This document shows positions 34,131 to 49,437 of a stretch of 64,000 bases of DNA, piece after piece. The notes under the pieces were generated by a model, which was not told the DNA's origin, made no database searches, and was given only the letters and a program-made list of their open reading frames with translations. A program made the translations under genes and the position numbers. How positions within the stretch are numbered: position 1 is the first letter of the stretch; each line of letters begins with the position of its first letter. The DNA is from Leucosporidium creatinivorum. Its lineage: Eukaryota; Basidiomycota; Microbotryomycetes; Leucosporidiales; Leucosporidiaceae. The stretch covers positions 538,044-602,043 of the forward strand of contig BCKL01000004.1 of NCBI GenBank assembly GCA_001600635.1. The letters are read 5' to 3'.

Positions 34131-37100
34131 TTACTCCTCCTCCTCATCATCTCCGAGCAAGTGAAAGTCCTCCGTCCTCGCCCATCCAACAACTCCATCA
34201 GCAGTCCGACCCAACAGCCATCCTGCACCACCTTCAGCTCGGTCGGCCTCTTCCAGCTCGACGTCCATGCGGTCGCCCATCTGCGAGGAGGGAGGTCAGC
34301 ATTGGCGCTGAGACGGGAGAAGAGACGAGAAGCGAGAACTCACCTTGAACGATAAGATGGGGAAGCCACTCCGATACGCCATCGGCGCCGTCGTATCCCT
34401 CATCGCCTCGGCGGTATACAGCTTCCCACCATCAAAGCCCTCTCCCTCATCTCCCTCCTCCTCGCCCTCCCCTTCTCCATCCGAGTCATCGAATCCCTCC
34501 CCCGCCTCGACATACACGCTAAACGTCGACATATACTTGCTCTCCGACTGACTGCTCCCGCCACTAGCCGTCCTCCCAATCGTAGGCCTTAGTCGAGGGA
34601 TGTCCAGCTCGGACGACGAGGTGTAAGGCCCATCCTCTTGTGCGCGAGGCGGGGGCACAGGCTCTCGGAAAGTGACGACTGAAGGCGAGGGTCCCGCACA
34701 GCTACAGCTTCCCGATTCGTCGAGAGAAGAGGGAGACGGCTGCTCGACTTCGTGGATTGGGACTGAGGGGAGGGGCGCTTCGTAGCGAGCGGCGAGGGAG
34801 GAGTGTCGGCGGTGGTCGAAGGCGGAGGAGGAGGGAGGGTGACCATGTCCAATGGGAGCGCCGAGCGAGTGACGCTGAGAGGGATTGTGAGGAGGGGACT
34901 TGAGGTAGCCGTTGGAGGAGGAGCCGGTGAGGGGTGGAGGAGTGGTCGGCGCGCCGCTGGAGGACCCTCCGCCATTGGAGGAGAGAGCGAAGGAGGGCGT
35001 CGAAGAGTCGGAAGTAACGCTACTTCGGTTTGTGGCGAGGCTGATGCGGTTGGCGCGATTGCCGTTGGAGGTGGGAGGAGGAAGGTAGGACTCGGCGGTG
35101 GAAGGGACGAGGCGGGTGGAGTGACGACGATCTTCGGCGGGAGGAGGGAGAGACTGGCGTTGAGGGAAGGGACTGGATGCAGGCGAGCCGTGGGAGATGC
35201 CAGAGAGGCGAGAGAGGCGCTTGCGAGCGGCGGGAGAGTTGACGGCCGAGGCTGAGCGCGAGAGGGGAAGGTCAGCTAGCGGTTCATACTAGAGTGAAAT
35301 GTGATGCTCACCGGTGACGGCCACACCCAGACCGGCGGCCAAACGACCCATCATCTCGGTCGACGACTGCTGTTGCGAGCCGAACGAATCGCGGTAGTTC
35401 TGGCTCTGCTGCTCGAACTGCTCGGCAAAGGCGTCCCATCGCTCCTGCACAGCCTCGTGGTAGGCTTCCTGCGCGCCTCCAAAGTGTCCGACGATGATGT
35501 CGTAGTACCTCGAGACGCTGCCGAGAAAGCGAGGAAGCTCCTCCAACAGGCGACTGGAAAGGTCGAGAAACTCTTCCGAGCCTCGACGATCGGCGGGCAG
35601 CTTCTTGGCGAGGTAGCGCGAGTGCTCGAGCATCTTGTCGTTGCGCTTGGCGATGAATTGGCGCGGCGACTCGAAGAGGCTGAGAAGATGGTCGGTCTTG
35701 AGAAGCAGCGAGCGGCGAATCTCGTGATCCTGTCGCGCAATCAAGGTCAGCTCGGGATCAATGAGCGAGAAGACGATCAGAAACGTACCAGCTCCCTCCA
35801 TGGCCCATCGATGATGGGATCCAAGACCTCCTCGAGGAAGATGCAGAGGCGACTGTAGAGCGAGGACTCGGAGTCGTCCGCCAGAGGAGCGTACATCTCG
35901 ATCCAGCCGTCGACCATGGTGACTTGCGCCTCGAGACCAGCCTTGGTGGTCCTCGACCAATCGCGCATCTCGTTGGAGAACCTGAGCACGGCGGACCGAG
36001 TCGAGTCGACGAGATGAGCGAGCGTATCGAACATGTCGTCCCGCTCGCCCGAGTCGCCCATGGCCGACTTGCTAGGCTTGGGTGTCGAAGCGCGAAGGAA
36101 CTTCTTGGTGACGGCTGAGCCAATGGAGCGAGTTGAGTCTCGCCGACCGTTAAGGTCCTTCTTCGGCGTGAGGCGCTCGACTTGACGATGGCGTTGCTTC
36201 TGCTCGTTGATGTGCTCGGCGACTCCTAGCATCTTCTCGTTGGCGCGTTGGAGGTAGAGGCGATCGGGGTGGTCCTCGGGGGTGACGGCGAGGATTTGAT
36301 CGAGGAGGAGGGGGTACCTGCAGAGAGCAGCTGGTCAGCTCGGCGAAGAGAGACGAGAATAGGGCTCAACTCACTTGAGACAGCGCTGCACAGGCTTGAT
36401 GAGCAGACTACCGAGATCCCAAGCTCCCGTTCGACCGTGGCTGAGGGTTTTGCACTCGGCGAAGTAGCCTCGAAGCGTCGGCTCGAGCTCTTGAAGGCGA
36501 ACGATGGCGCGGTCGTGGCGTGAGCAGTAGGCCGAGTAGATCTTCTCGATGCGAGAGATCTGCGCGAGGGCGAGAAGCGTCAACGCATAGCACAATGCGA
36601 GGAGCGAACAAGCCAACTCACCATCTGACAGAAGACCTCGCCGATGCGATCATCCATCTCATCGTCGCTGCCCCGGGCACCCTCGAGCACTCGTGCGAAC
36701 GTCTCTGCTAGTCCAGCGACCTCCTCGAGGTTGGCGAAGACGATGTGCAGGTCCTTGGTCGACATGAGCGCCTGGCTCGGCGTGACTGCCTCGATCCTTC
36801 CCGCTGCGAGCGTAGCCCTCCGTTGTTCGAGCTTGGCCGAGAAGGAGGGTACGATGGAAGGTCGACGCATCTCATTGGAAGCGAGTGAAGGGCGTCTGAG
36901 ATCGGCGCGAGAGGCGGCGGGCGACTGTCCGGCGGCGTAAAACGAAGCGGTGAGGTTGTTGCCGCCACGGAGGGGAGATGGAGGGGAAGCTGCCGATTTG
37001 CTGAGTCCGAGACCAGAGTTCATGACTCTGTCAGCGATGGCGCCGATGTCTGTACGAGAGACAAGGGGCGAAGGTCAGCCAACAGCGAGAGCCAGCCGAG

Positions 37101-39176
37101 CAGAGAGAACAAAACTGACCGACTCCCTTGGCTCGGGCGAGGTAGATATCGCGAACGACTACCATGTCGACAGCATAACTCGCCTCCGTCTCGATGAGCT
37201 CCTGGATCGTCCTCTTGCGCTTGTCCGCGACCTTGGCTCGTTTCTCCATCTCATGCGCCGCTTCGACCGAGATGACGGGCACTGGCTCAGCAATCGTCGG
37301 AGCGACGAACTCGCGTGTGCTGGCGGGAGAGCTGGCGCGAAGGGTGGAAGGCGACCGATCGGCTGCCGAAGGTCGAGCGTTGGTGAGGTTCGACTGGGTC
37401 TTGATGTCGATATTGAAGCCGAGGCCGCCGCCTGACTGCTTCCGTGCAGGCTGAGGTCGTGTCTCATCCTCCTCGTCATCCTCGCGCTCGTCATCTCCTC
37501 CCTGTGGGTCGCTGCCGCTCCCGTTGTCCTCCTCGTCACTGGAAGACGAGTCGGGATCGGGCGTGAAGTAGACGGTTCGGCGATTGTCGAGCATCGAGGG
37601 GTCGACGGGGCTGCGGTTACGAGCGATGGGAGCGGGTGTTGGTGTACCAGGCGAGGATCCTGGACCAAAGCTGTTGGTGCTGTCCGAGTTGAACCCGACT
37701 CGCGAGCTGTTGCGAGGCGAGCGATTGCCCTCCTCCGAATCGACGAGAACGACGGCGGGAGAGGTGAAGGGAGAGGTAAAGGAAGAGGTGAAGGGATGAC
37801 GGTACTCGACGGGAGGCGCGAGACGAGGAGAGGCAGTGGCTTCGGCGAGCTCTGACATGGATTTGCCAGGCTCCGACTCGGTGGCTCTCGCTTCGGGCAG
37901 CACCATAGCGAGCGAGCGACCTCCTTCCATAGCCTCCGCCGTCTGATCGAGGAACGCAGCCAGTCGCTTCCTCTTCTCAAGGTCTTCTGGTCTACGGTCT
38001 TGCAGCGACTTGACGGAGAAGTTGGACTCGGTTGGCGACTCGAGATCGGACGGCAGAAGTCCGCCGTAACCGTTACTGGGAGCCGAGCTGTCGGTGGACT
38101 CCATCGAGACTGACGATACGACCGAGGGGCGGCGAGTGTCGTCGACCGGTGGGCCGAGGAAGGCGCCGGGGACGAAAGTGCCGGGGTTGTAGGTGCTCGG
38201 CGGCTGTCGCCTCTCTTGGTCGGCGTGGAAGATGGAGTCGGTGGAAGTGGTTCGGAAGTTCTTGGGTCGAGAGGGGAAGGGGAGACTCTGTACTGAGCCG
38301 AATGACCGTGCAGGAGATCCTGAACGGGGGCGAGGGTCAGCGCTCGTTCTCGACCGCTTGCAGCTCGCAGGACTTACTTGGTGGTTCTAGGTCACCCGAA
38401 TGTCGAAATCGAGTACTAATCAATGACTTGTCCGAGCCGACGCTTGCTCGTCTGGCGCCGGTAGAAGGGAAGGCGCTACTCGGCGCTGAACGTCCTAACG
38501 GGCCTCCCTCCGACACGATCCTCCGAGTCGACGAGAAGTTGGGTCGTGGTGGTGGTTCGTCATCGAGGAAGGAGAAGTCGAGTCCAAAGCAGTCGTCTGT
38601 CCGAAGAGCGGATCGCGGGAGGAGGGAAGGGCGGCGGGCGGATTCGTCGACGGGTTCCAAGTTCTGCGAGACTCGACGGGAGTCGCGACGATTTGGCGGA
38701 GGGCCCTCGAGAAAGGAGTAGGTGCTGTTACGATTGATGGATGTGGTAGGGGAGCCAGCGGTAGGCTCCAGCGGGAGCTGCGAGGTGCGATGCCCCCGGC
38801 GTGAGCCTGCCGAAGTCGAAGATAGCCGCCGCTGTTGGTGAAGGTCGTGATCCACCGTCATGGGCGATCCCACGGGCAAAGGTGGTAGTCTCGGTCCTCC
38901 CACACCGTTTCCGCTCAGCCTACGACCAGCGGAAGGGTGGCGCACTCGACTCGGCGGAGAGTTGTCGGATTGAGGGTGGTGAGGGTCGTCGTAAGGCGAG
39001 AAGGAGCCACGCTGCGGCGGAGAGTGGTATCTCTGCTGTAGTTGCTGCTCCTGCTGCTGACTAGCCGAGAGATGCGCCGGCGGTGAAGGCGGAGGAGTGA
39101 GAGGTTGTTGATGTGGTCGGCTGGAGCGAGTCGATGCTGAGCTCGTTGGCGCTGGTGCTGACGGCGCCGAGTACAT
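34131..39176 (-). CDS. Rho-family exchange factor with DH, BAR and SH3 domains (Gef1/Tuba-like)
   Basis: Eight exons, complement(34131..34280, 34344..35251, 35312..35729, 35789..36317, 36375..36559, 36622..37049, 37120..38319, 38378..39176), sum to 1539 codons (1538 aa). Residues 1-630 are disordered, S/P-rich. A DH domain begins at about 632 (KRTIQELIETEASYAVDM) and ends after LLIKPVQRCLKYPLLLDQIL (~880); this last helix is the canonical GEF helix. The DH is interrupted by a ~90-residue S/A-rich insertion (about 675-765, exon 3). A helical BAR region follows (~890-1180), then a disordered stretch and a C-terminal SH3 (~1470-1530; ILSFKMGDRMDVE and GWLLGRTADGVVGW). DH-BAR is the arrangement of S. 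pombe Gef1 and animal Tuba, which activate Cdc42; no PH domain was seen. Confidence 0.88.
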
Positions 39177-41360
39177 TTCGACAGCGATGTACTAGCTACT
39201 AGCTAACGAGCTGAGCTGCAGGCGAGTATCGGCGAAGGCGAGCGAAGGGGCAAGGGAGGAGGAGGCAGGCCGGCAGCTCCTGCTCCTCGAGCAGGCGGCG
39301 CTCGCAGAGTGCATTCAGAGCTCGGCTGTCGTCGTAGGGCGAGGCTCTGTACCTTGTTGGTCGGGAAGGCAGCGCACCCCTCGGCGAAGCTCCAATCCCT
39401 TCATAGCGACGGAGGCAAGGTACGAAAGCCGAATCTAGAAGGTGGTTTGTACGCTCGCTGCAAACGCCGCCCAGCGCTCCTAAGCTGCTGACGACCTAGA
39501 GCTTGCAGATTTATGCATTTAAGATGTCCTTAGACAGCGGGTTGCAGGCCTTTTCCCCCTGAATCTGCGGTAGCCGCCGCGGAACAGCTCTTGCAGTCGA
39601 TTAAGCTGCCCTTTCATTTTACCAGGAAGCGACACGGAAACGTACTAGCATGTACATCGATTCTGTTCAGTTAACCTCCCCGTAGGCCTCGCCCACCTTT
39701 GCTATTCAGCCCTCTTCCTCTTCGCCGAAAGGGTCGCTGGTGCAGGTGGACAGCGATTTCCCGTCCTCGGCAGCACCAGAAACCTCGCTAGAGTTACTCG
39801 GCAGCGCCTGCGGGCGCATCATCACCCTCGAATCTGCTTCCTTGTACGTCAGGCTTCGGTGACCACCGTAAGCTTGCGCCGAAGGCCGTCCTTCTGGCTT
39901 CCAAATCGCTCCTTTGGATCAAGCCCACTTCCGCATAGTACTTCCCATCAATTGCTTCACACACGACTTGACCATGCGGGACTACTTCCGCAGGCCTTGC
40001 TTCTTCCTTCCCCTCCGAGTTGACCAGCCTCCCTTCCGCTCCCTACGCCCTCGCAGCGACTCCATCGCATGGCTTTCTTATTTCTTATCCCGCGCTTTTT
40101 TTTACCGCGAAGCTTTGCATCAGATATCCTGGTACTTCGCGGCATTACATGTCGTCGAATCGCCGCTGCGAGGGCGGATTCGGCGCCGAAGAAGTGGGTT
40201 CCATCTCTCCCTTGGTGCAGATCGCCGGCAACTCGACGAGACGCAAACAGGTGAGCCCAATTTCGTGTCTTGGGTACACTTCGTGTATGAACAGGCAGTA
40301 GAGTGGGTTCGGGTCAGCTGTAGGACAGTCGTGAGCTGGGAGGAGTCGCTGACTTTGATCGAGTGAGGAGATACCACCGAGGAGGGAAGTTACACGATTT
40401 GCGCCAGGGTTCCATGCTACGGCGCTTGTACTTCTGCAGCAAGAGCTAACTCTGGAAGGTGTAGAAGTCGAAGCGATCGCTGCTCCCTCGTTCGGGCACC
40501 TCGCTCTCCGTGCTGCCCTTTGACACCTCTCCCGCGGCTGTAAGCTGGAGATGTAGCTCATTCTGTAGCAAAGCTAAGCTGGGATAGTCGAACAGGCCAC
40601 ACGCTCAACTTAGCTGCAGCGAAACCTGCCCTCGGCGACTGCCGTTTCTCGGCGCTCGCTCTGGCTCGAGTCTTTCCTCTGCAGGCTTCACCACTGAGGG
40701 CTTGTGTGCTAGGGAAGAGGCCAAAAGCTTCCAAGAAGAAATGCAGTAACTTCTGCTCTCCCATCACCCTTTCCAAGCCGGATAAAGCGCCCAGAGCTGA
40801 GAAAGCCTGTCTCCTCAGCAGACCTTGAGCAGAGCTTAGTTGGGTATGTGTCTCTGAGACAACCGGAGTAGCTTTGTAGGGTTCTCTTTCAAGCTCCCGC
40901 AACGTCCTTTGAGGCGGTGCAAGGCCAGACGCCAGCTTCTCGGCCTGCTCTCGGTGCACAAGCTGGCGAGCGCCGAGAAGTCAGTAGGGGAAACGAGACG
41001 GTCGGAAGCGCGTGCAAGCTCTACCCCTGCAGTATCGTACCGTATGTAGGTACATGTTGGTACCTTTTTAGCCATCACTGGCTACGAGGCGAAGCAGAGC
41101 AGCTCGGCGAAAGGAGGGAGGCCGAGCAGGCGGGTCTTGCGTAGAGCCAAACGCTCAGAAGGTCAGACGGAGAGAAACAAATCGAGTCGGTGAATCTTAT
41201 ACATCAGCGGCAGCGAAAATCGACCCCTCAATTTTAGCCGAGGTTCAAGCGAGTCGAATGCGCTCCTTCCTCCCTCCCCCCTCATCCTCGTCCACTTCTC
41301 GCCGTCACTCGGGACAGCACATCGTACAAATCATATTTACTGCACGCCCTCTGATACATC
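39177..41360. other. 2.2-kb stretch without recognisable genes
   Basis: No conserved protein, tRNA or splice-coherent gene was found. The left 300 bp is the presumptive promoter of the exchange-factor gene. From about 39500 to 41000 the sequence is noticeably richer in A/T than flanking genes, with tttatgcatttaag near 39512 and several short open frames, the longest 128-151 codons (for example about 39914-40366 on +). These frames have no familiar motif. Old mobile-element debris or a lineage-specific gene are both possible. Confidence 0.4.
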
Positions 41361-42550
41361 ATGTGAGCTTCCTGACTGCTCTGCAGCCGCTGGAAACGTG
41401 CTGACGCTCTCTTGCTCCTCAGGCCGGTCGAATTCACCGTAGACGCCATGTGAGGCTCACAGAATACGCCAGAATCATGATACAGTTACTGACAGCAAGT
41501 TACAGCCTTTCGGACATGGATGGGACGCTCGTAGACTCTACTCCGGCGGTGGAAGGAGCGCTGAGTAAATGGGCTCGCTCGCAGGGCATCGAGCCTGAAG
41601 AGTTCTTCGCCGTGAGCCACGGCGTAAGGACTAGGGACAACATCAAGCGATTTCAGACGGTCCCAGTGTCCGGAAGCTCGCTCACCGAGGAGAGGCTGGA
41701 CGAGGCGGCTCGGAAGATTGAGTATGCCATCGCCGAGGAAGGGAGGCTCTTGTTGGAGGCTGGAGGACGTGGTATCACTCGTCTGCCTGGTGTCGAGAAG
41801 TTCCTCGCTGGCCTGCAGAAGGGAGGAGCTCGCTGGGGAATCGTCACCTCCGGTAAGTCGCCGAGCTAGATTTGAGAGAGGACGAGGTCATTTGGGCACT
41901 CTCGCACTTTACGGTGATGATACCTGGAGTGCAAGCTCGAGCTTGAGCCTCTCACTGACCTCTAAACGCCTTACAGCGACCATCATCTACGCTTCCTCGG
42001 CACTCACCACCTCCGGCGTGGGCAAGGAGCCTCCAGCCGTACCCTTCCTCGTCACTGCCGATAACGTCAAGCATGGCAAGCCTCATCCCGAGCCTTACCT
42101 TGCCGGTCTCGAGGGTCAGTCGAGCTCCATTGGCTTCGAGGACTTGCGCCGAACGCTTAACCTCGGCTGTTGCATCTTGTACAGAACTCAAGAAGCTCGG
42201 TGGAGCCCCCATTGATCCTAAGCGTGTGCTTGTATTGGAAGATGCTCCTTCTGGACTCGCCAGTGGTCTCGCTGCCGGCTGCCAGACCCTCGCCGTGTGC
42301 ACTGGCCAGACGAGGGAACGGATTCGAGCTACGCCCGCTACCTACCGCGTTGTTGACTTTGACCGGTGAGTGGAATTGCCTTCTCTCCCAACCCTCCTCT
42401 GCACCTCACCTCAAGCCTTCTCCTCTCTCGTTTCGGCGCTGACCTCCTTCGCATCTCGGTCGCAGGGTCGAGGTCGTCTCCGCTTCGCCTGAGGGCATCA
42501 CTCTGCGTATCAAGACCCTAGAGGAAGAAGATGGTGAGGAGCAGCAGTAG
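41361..42550 (+). CDS. HAD-superfamily sugar/glycerol phosphatase
   Basis: Six exons, 41361..41362, 41423..41449, 41506..41852, 41977..42114, 42185..42365, 42466..42550, sum to 260 codons (259 aa). The start codon is split: the first exon gives AT and the second gives G. All four HAD motifs are visible: I, DMDGTLV (13-19) with nucleophile and acid aspartates; II, the threonine of GIVTSAT; III, the lysine of KHGKPHPEPY; IV, VLEDAPSG. The alpha-helical cap and KPxPxxY match the Gpp/Dog glycerol-3-phosphatase and 2-deoxyglucose-6-phosphatase group. Substrate is inferred at class level: glycerol 3-phosphate or a sugar phosphate. A second phosphatase-family gene follows after 115 bp. Confidence 0.88.
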
Positions 42551-42665
42551 ATTTGTTTAGAAGCAACTACATGCACAAAATCGCATGACGCTCGTCTGCC
42601 TCGATGCGCGATCGCTTTTGCTGCTCTCTCATCGACCGTTACCTCGCCTGTACTTCACTTCGACC

Positions 42666-44779
42666 ATGGCGCCTATCGCAAGAAGTCTAGCAGTAGCTGC
42701 TGCTGCTCTGTCGCTCGTTACCGCCGCCCCTACCTCTGGGGAACAATTCACGTTCGCGGGAGAGGATTTGAGTGAGTTGGTCGTCGTGTCCGCTCTCGAT
42801 GGCAAGCTGATGGGTGTGTATTCCTACAGAAACGTACAAGGGAGGCAGTGGGAGACTCTTCAACCCCATGGACCACATGAGCGGTATAAGTCCCTACCAT
42901 GATTCGCCAGGCGCGAGCCTCACCCCGCCGAAAGGCTGTAAAGTGTCCGCGATGGCGCTTCTGATGCGACACAGCTGCATTCACGGTACGTAGTCCGCTG
43001 CAGAGCCTTTCTCGGCGCTGGTCGAGCCCGTCTCGCCGCTCTTGGGCCGCACTCGGCGCTGTCACTCTTCCCTTTCGGCGCTGTAAAGCCTCTCAGAACT
43101 CTGTACACTGATGCTTAAAACCCCTTCAATAGCCAACAGCGACGAATGGGCCGACTACATGCTTCCCTTCGCCGAGAAGATCGAAGCTGCCCAAGCCGAG
43201 GGCGCTTTCGACGACCTGGACGCCGATTCACCTCTCGCGTTCTTGAAGCAGTGGGATGGCAAAGCCGTCGTACCCGAGGAGCAGGTTTCCCAAATCACCG
43301 AGCCCGGTCGTGAGGACGCTTTCGGAATGGGGAAGCGGATGAGGCATCTCTACAGCCCGCTGTTCCCGCCGAAGGAGAAGCGGAAGGGAGATGGCAAGAA
43401 CATCACCGTGAGTTACAGAAGATGCTAAGGACTTCGAGGCCGGCAGGCCAGACGGGAGGGAAAGCGGGAGACGACGAACCTCGGCGCAAGCTGAGGACGA
43501 CTGCTGACTCGCTCCTCGCTCGCAGACTCCGTTCAAAGTCTTCACCGCATCGTCTGAGCGCGACGTCGAAACCTCGAAGGCTTTCATCAAGGGCGTATTC
43601 CCCAAGTGGCAGGAAGGCGAGGACGGCGAGGGCGACGGCAAGTACGTCTCGCTCGTCAAGGTCAGCAACAAGGTGAGTCGATTTGCTTCTGTTTCTACGT
43701 CTTGAATGCGTCGCTAACTCTTCGCCTCTCCTCCCTTCCTCCTCCCACGTCTTACATGACAATAGGACCCCGACTGGGCCGGCTCGCTCACTCCTCACGT
43801 GCGCTTTCCTCTCCCTCGGCGCGCTGCTCGTCCCGCTCACCCTTCTTCCATAATCGACATCTGCAGAAGATCTGCCCGGCTTTCTCCAAGGAGTTCGGCA
43901 AGCCCGAATCCCGCCTCTGGCTTGAAACTTGGGGCTACACACCTCTCGCTCGCCTCCACAAGATGGTCCCTCGCGTCGAGCTCACCCTCGATGATGTAGT
44001 AGCGATGTTCATGTGGTGCGGATACGAGAGTGTGGTGAGTGTTCTGGGTGCTTGCTGAGCTCTAGTAAAGCTAATCTCCTTATCTCGGCGCAGATCCTCG
44101 ACGAGCGCAAGTCCAGCTTCTGCCAGCCGGGAATCTTCCTCGAGCACGAGTTTCACGCTTTCGGATACCACCAAGACATCAAGTACTGGTACCAGGTCGG
44201 ATACGGAGCCAAGTACTCGCCCTACCTCGGCGTTGGGTAAGTGATGCTCTCGCGTTTCGTTCCAGCTCCGAGGCCCGTAAGCTGACTTCTTGCTCGCACA
44301 GATGGCTCAACTCTTCCACCCACAATCTTCTCGCCGCCTACGCGCCCCCTCACCCTCACCTCCACGATCTCTCCGGGGGCACGGACGACCTCCCCCCTCC
44401 CGATGCTCCTCCCGACACCGAGCACACGCAGCTCTTCTTCCCCTACTTCACCCACCGCGAGGAGCCACCTCTCGTGCTCACTGCTCTCGGTCTCTGGAAC
44501 GGCACCGCGCCGGATCCCTACCGTATTGACCACCACAGGCCCTGGAAGACGAGCAGGATCTTGCCCTTCCTCGGTCACGTCGCGCTCGAGAGGATGTCGT
44601 GCAAGGCCGAGGAGGATCAGATCAGAGTCATCGTCAACGGCGCTGTGCAGAAGCTGCCCCATTGTCACTCGGGACCAGGAGGCAGCTGCCCTCTCGGCGA
44701 CTTTGAGCAGTTTGTCAAGGAGCGGGTCGAGAAGTACAAGGACTTCGAGGGAGCGTGCAAAGCCGAGGAGGAGGAGTAG
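42666..44779 (+). CDS. Secreted histidine-acid-phosphatase-like (phytase-fold) protein with altered active site
   Basis: Eight exons, 42666..42771, 42830..42985, 43133..43407, 43526..43672, 43766..43798, 43867..44034, 44094..44236, 44302..44779, sum to 502 codons (501 aa). The N-terminus is a signal peptide (charged start, AVAAAALSLVTA core, cut near residue 21). The C-terminal half aligns with fungal phytase/acid phosphatase blocks: LTALGLWNGT and ILPFLGHVALERMSC. In canonical members the catalytic motif is RHGxRxP; here it is RHSCIHA (R82, H83). The canonical HD pair is replaced by H394-R395-E396. The nucleophilic His and the first Arg remain, so activity is possible with Glu as acid, or the protein is non-catalytic. 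It probably belongs to a divergent fungal branch. Confidence 0.85.
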
Positions 44780-45114
44780 ATCTAAAACCGGATAGACCTT
44801 GCAAAATTATGATACAAGCAATCGTCGAGCGCCGTCTGAAGAAAGCTGGTCAAAGATCTCGGCTTCGGCGTTGGCGAGCTTTGCCCATCTCGAGCGAGCT
44901 TGCCGGCTTGTAGATGCGCTGGAACCGCAGAGGACGCCTGCTAGGCTTGCTGTCCAGCGTTTCTATGGTCGACTTGCTTCCTGCACGGTGACAGAGAGCC
45001 AGACTTTCAAGGAGACCGCTCTCGGCGTTGCTCCGGTCTCACGAGAGACGTTGCCTCCAACGCTCTGCTCGGCACGTCAGGAGGTTGATGATGCACTGCG
45101 ATTTAATCTTCCAT
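44780..45114. other. Convergent 3' region
   Basis: 335 bp between the phosphatase stop and the Sec65 stop. Nothing recognisable was seen. Confidence 0.45.
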
Positions 45115-46021
45115 CTATCGCCGCTTGGGGTGGATCTTCTTCATCTTGGGCTTCGTCGCTTCCTTCTTCTTCGGCGCTTCGATAGCGGGCACCTCCTCCT
45201 CCTCAGCTCCTCCTCCGCCGCCCAACAAGTTGCCCAGCATTCCTCCCATTCCTCCACCCTTGGCTGAGCTTTCGAGGATGCCGTGCGAGATGGCGGGCGA
45301 GTTGCCTGGTAGGCGCTTCTCGATGGGAGGGAGGCCGCCGGGGGTTGAAGGTTTTGGCTGGCTCGGCTGGAGGATGGTGCAAATGCGTTGGAGAAGGATG
45401 CGCTCTGGTAGATAGTACGAGGTTAGCTACGTGATCAGCCACACGGAGAGCTCGGGAGAGGGGAGCTCGACGCACTGTTCTTGATTGCCGAGTTCTTGGG
45501 CTTGCCATCCTCCTTGATCAACACCTTGACCCTTCCAGGGTTAGCCCAGTCCTTTGGGTGGCTCTTCTGAGGCTGTAGTGGAGCTCGTTAGCCTCCGTAT
45601 CGCTCAGAGAGCTGAGAGAGCGACTCACCTCGTACACGCTCTGGAAGCCTAGCGCCGTGCATGCCCTCGCCATCGTTTCTGCCAGCGGCCACTCGAGCGC
45701 GTACTCCTTGCTCACCCTCCGTGCGCCATCCTGGTGCGGCTGCTTGGCGTCGACGTAGATGGGGTAGAGCGTTTCCCAGCTGTAGCAGCGCTTGTTAGCC
45801 GGTTCAGCTGCAGAGACGAGCAGCGAGAGCACGCACCCCTTGTACAGCTCTGCTGGCACCTCCTTGAAGCCCTGCGGTCCGGTGAAAGCGATCCCGTTGG
45901 GCAGGCCAGCCTGGGGAGCTGCTTGAGGAGGGAACTGGGGAGCGGAGGCGCGTGGTGGGAGAGGTGCAGCGTCGAGAGGAAGATCCTCTGGGTCCGAGAA
46001 GTCGTCGTCGATAGTAGGCAT
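45115..46021 (-). CDS. SEC65: Signal recognition particle subunit SRP19/Sec65
   Basis: Four exons, complement(45115..45404, 45476..45572, 45629..45779, 45837..46021), sum to 241 codons (240 aa). The SRP19 core is clear: LYPIYVDAKQPHQDGARRVS at the start, ALEWPLAETMARACTALGF, and HPKDWANPGRVKV. These form the RNA-binding fold that clamps helices 6 and 8 of SRP RNA before SRP54 joins. A C-terminal extension is rich in glycine (GGGMGGMLGNLLGGGGG), then acidic, then a strongly basic tail (KKKEATKPKMKKIHPKRR) typical of SRP19. The N-terminal 60 residues are P/A-rich and acidic. It acts in co-translational targeting to the ER. The start lies 156 bp from the Cef1 stop on the same strand. Confidence 0.95.
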
Positions 46022-46177
46022 GGCTGGTAAGGTGCAGAAACGCGAGACGAGATAAGCGGAGGAGGGAGAGTTTGGAGACGGCTGGCCAGCTCCATTCTGT
46101 CCCGCTCCATAGGCGATTCTGTCAGTCTCGCACAGAAGATGCTACAAAAGATGAGTTACTATTGGCGAGCTACAAAA

Positions 46178-49149
<2,972 letters not shown>

Positions 49150-49437
49150 GTTGAGCCGAGAACGAGTGAAGTGAGGAGGGGAAGCTGTGAGCCGCTCGCT
49201 CTCGAGGCTTGACATTCGACTACAACCTGCCAGCTCATCAATCATCTCGCTGCAACTTCGAGCTATATTGGACCTCCCACCCGCTACTCGGTCAAATCCA
49301 CCACCTTACAGCTCGCTCAAAGCTACTTCTTCGCCTCCTCGGTTCGCTCAGCTTTCTCGCCCCTCGCTGCACCCCGACCCGCTTGGTAAAACTGGCTACA
49401 CCGCAACTGGGACTGGGTACATCCTCGCCTGCTCACC
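49150..49437. promoter_or_regulatory. Divergent spacer between Cef1 and MYND copy A
   Basis: 288 bp that must hold the CEF1 promoter. A ctatattgg TATA-like element lies near 49262. It lacks the leader motif seen upstream of MYND copies B-D. Confidence 0.35.
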
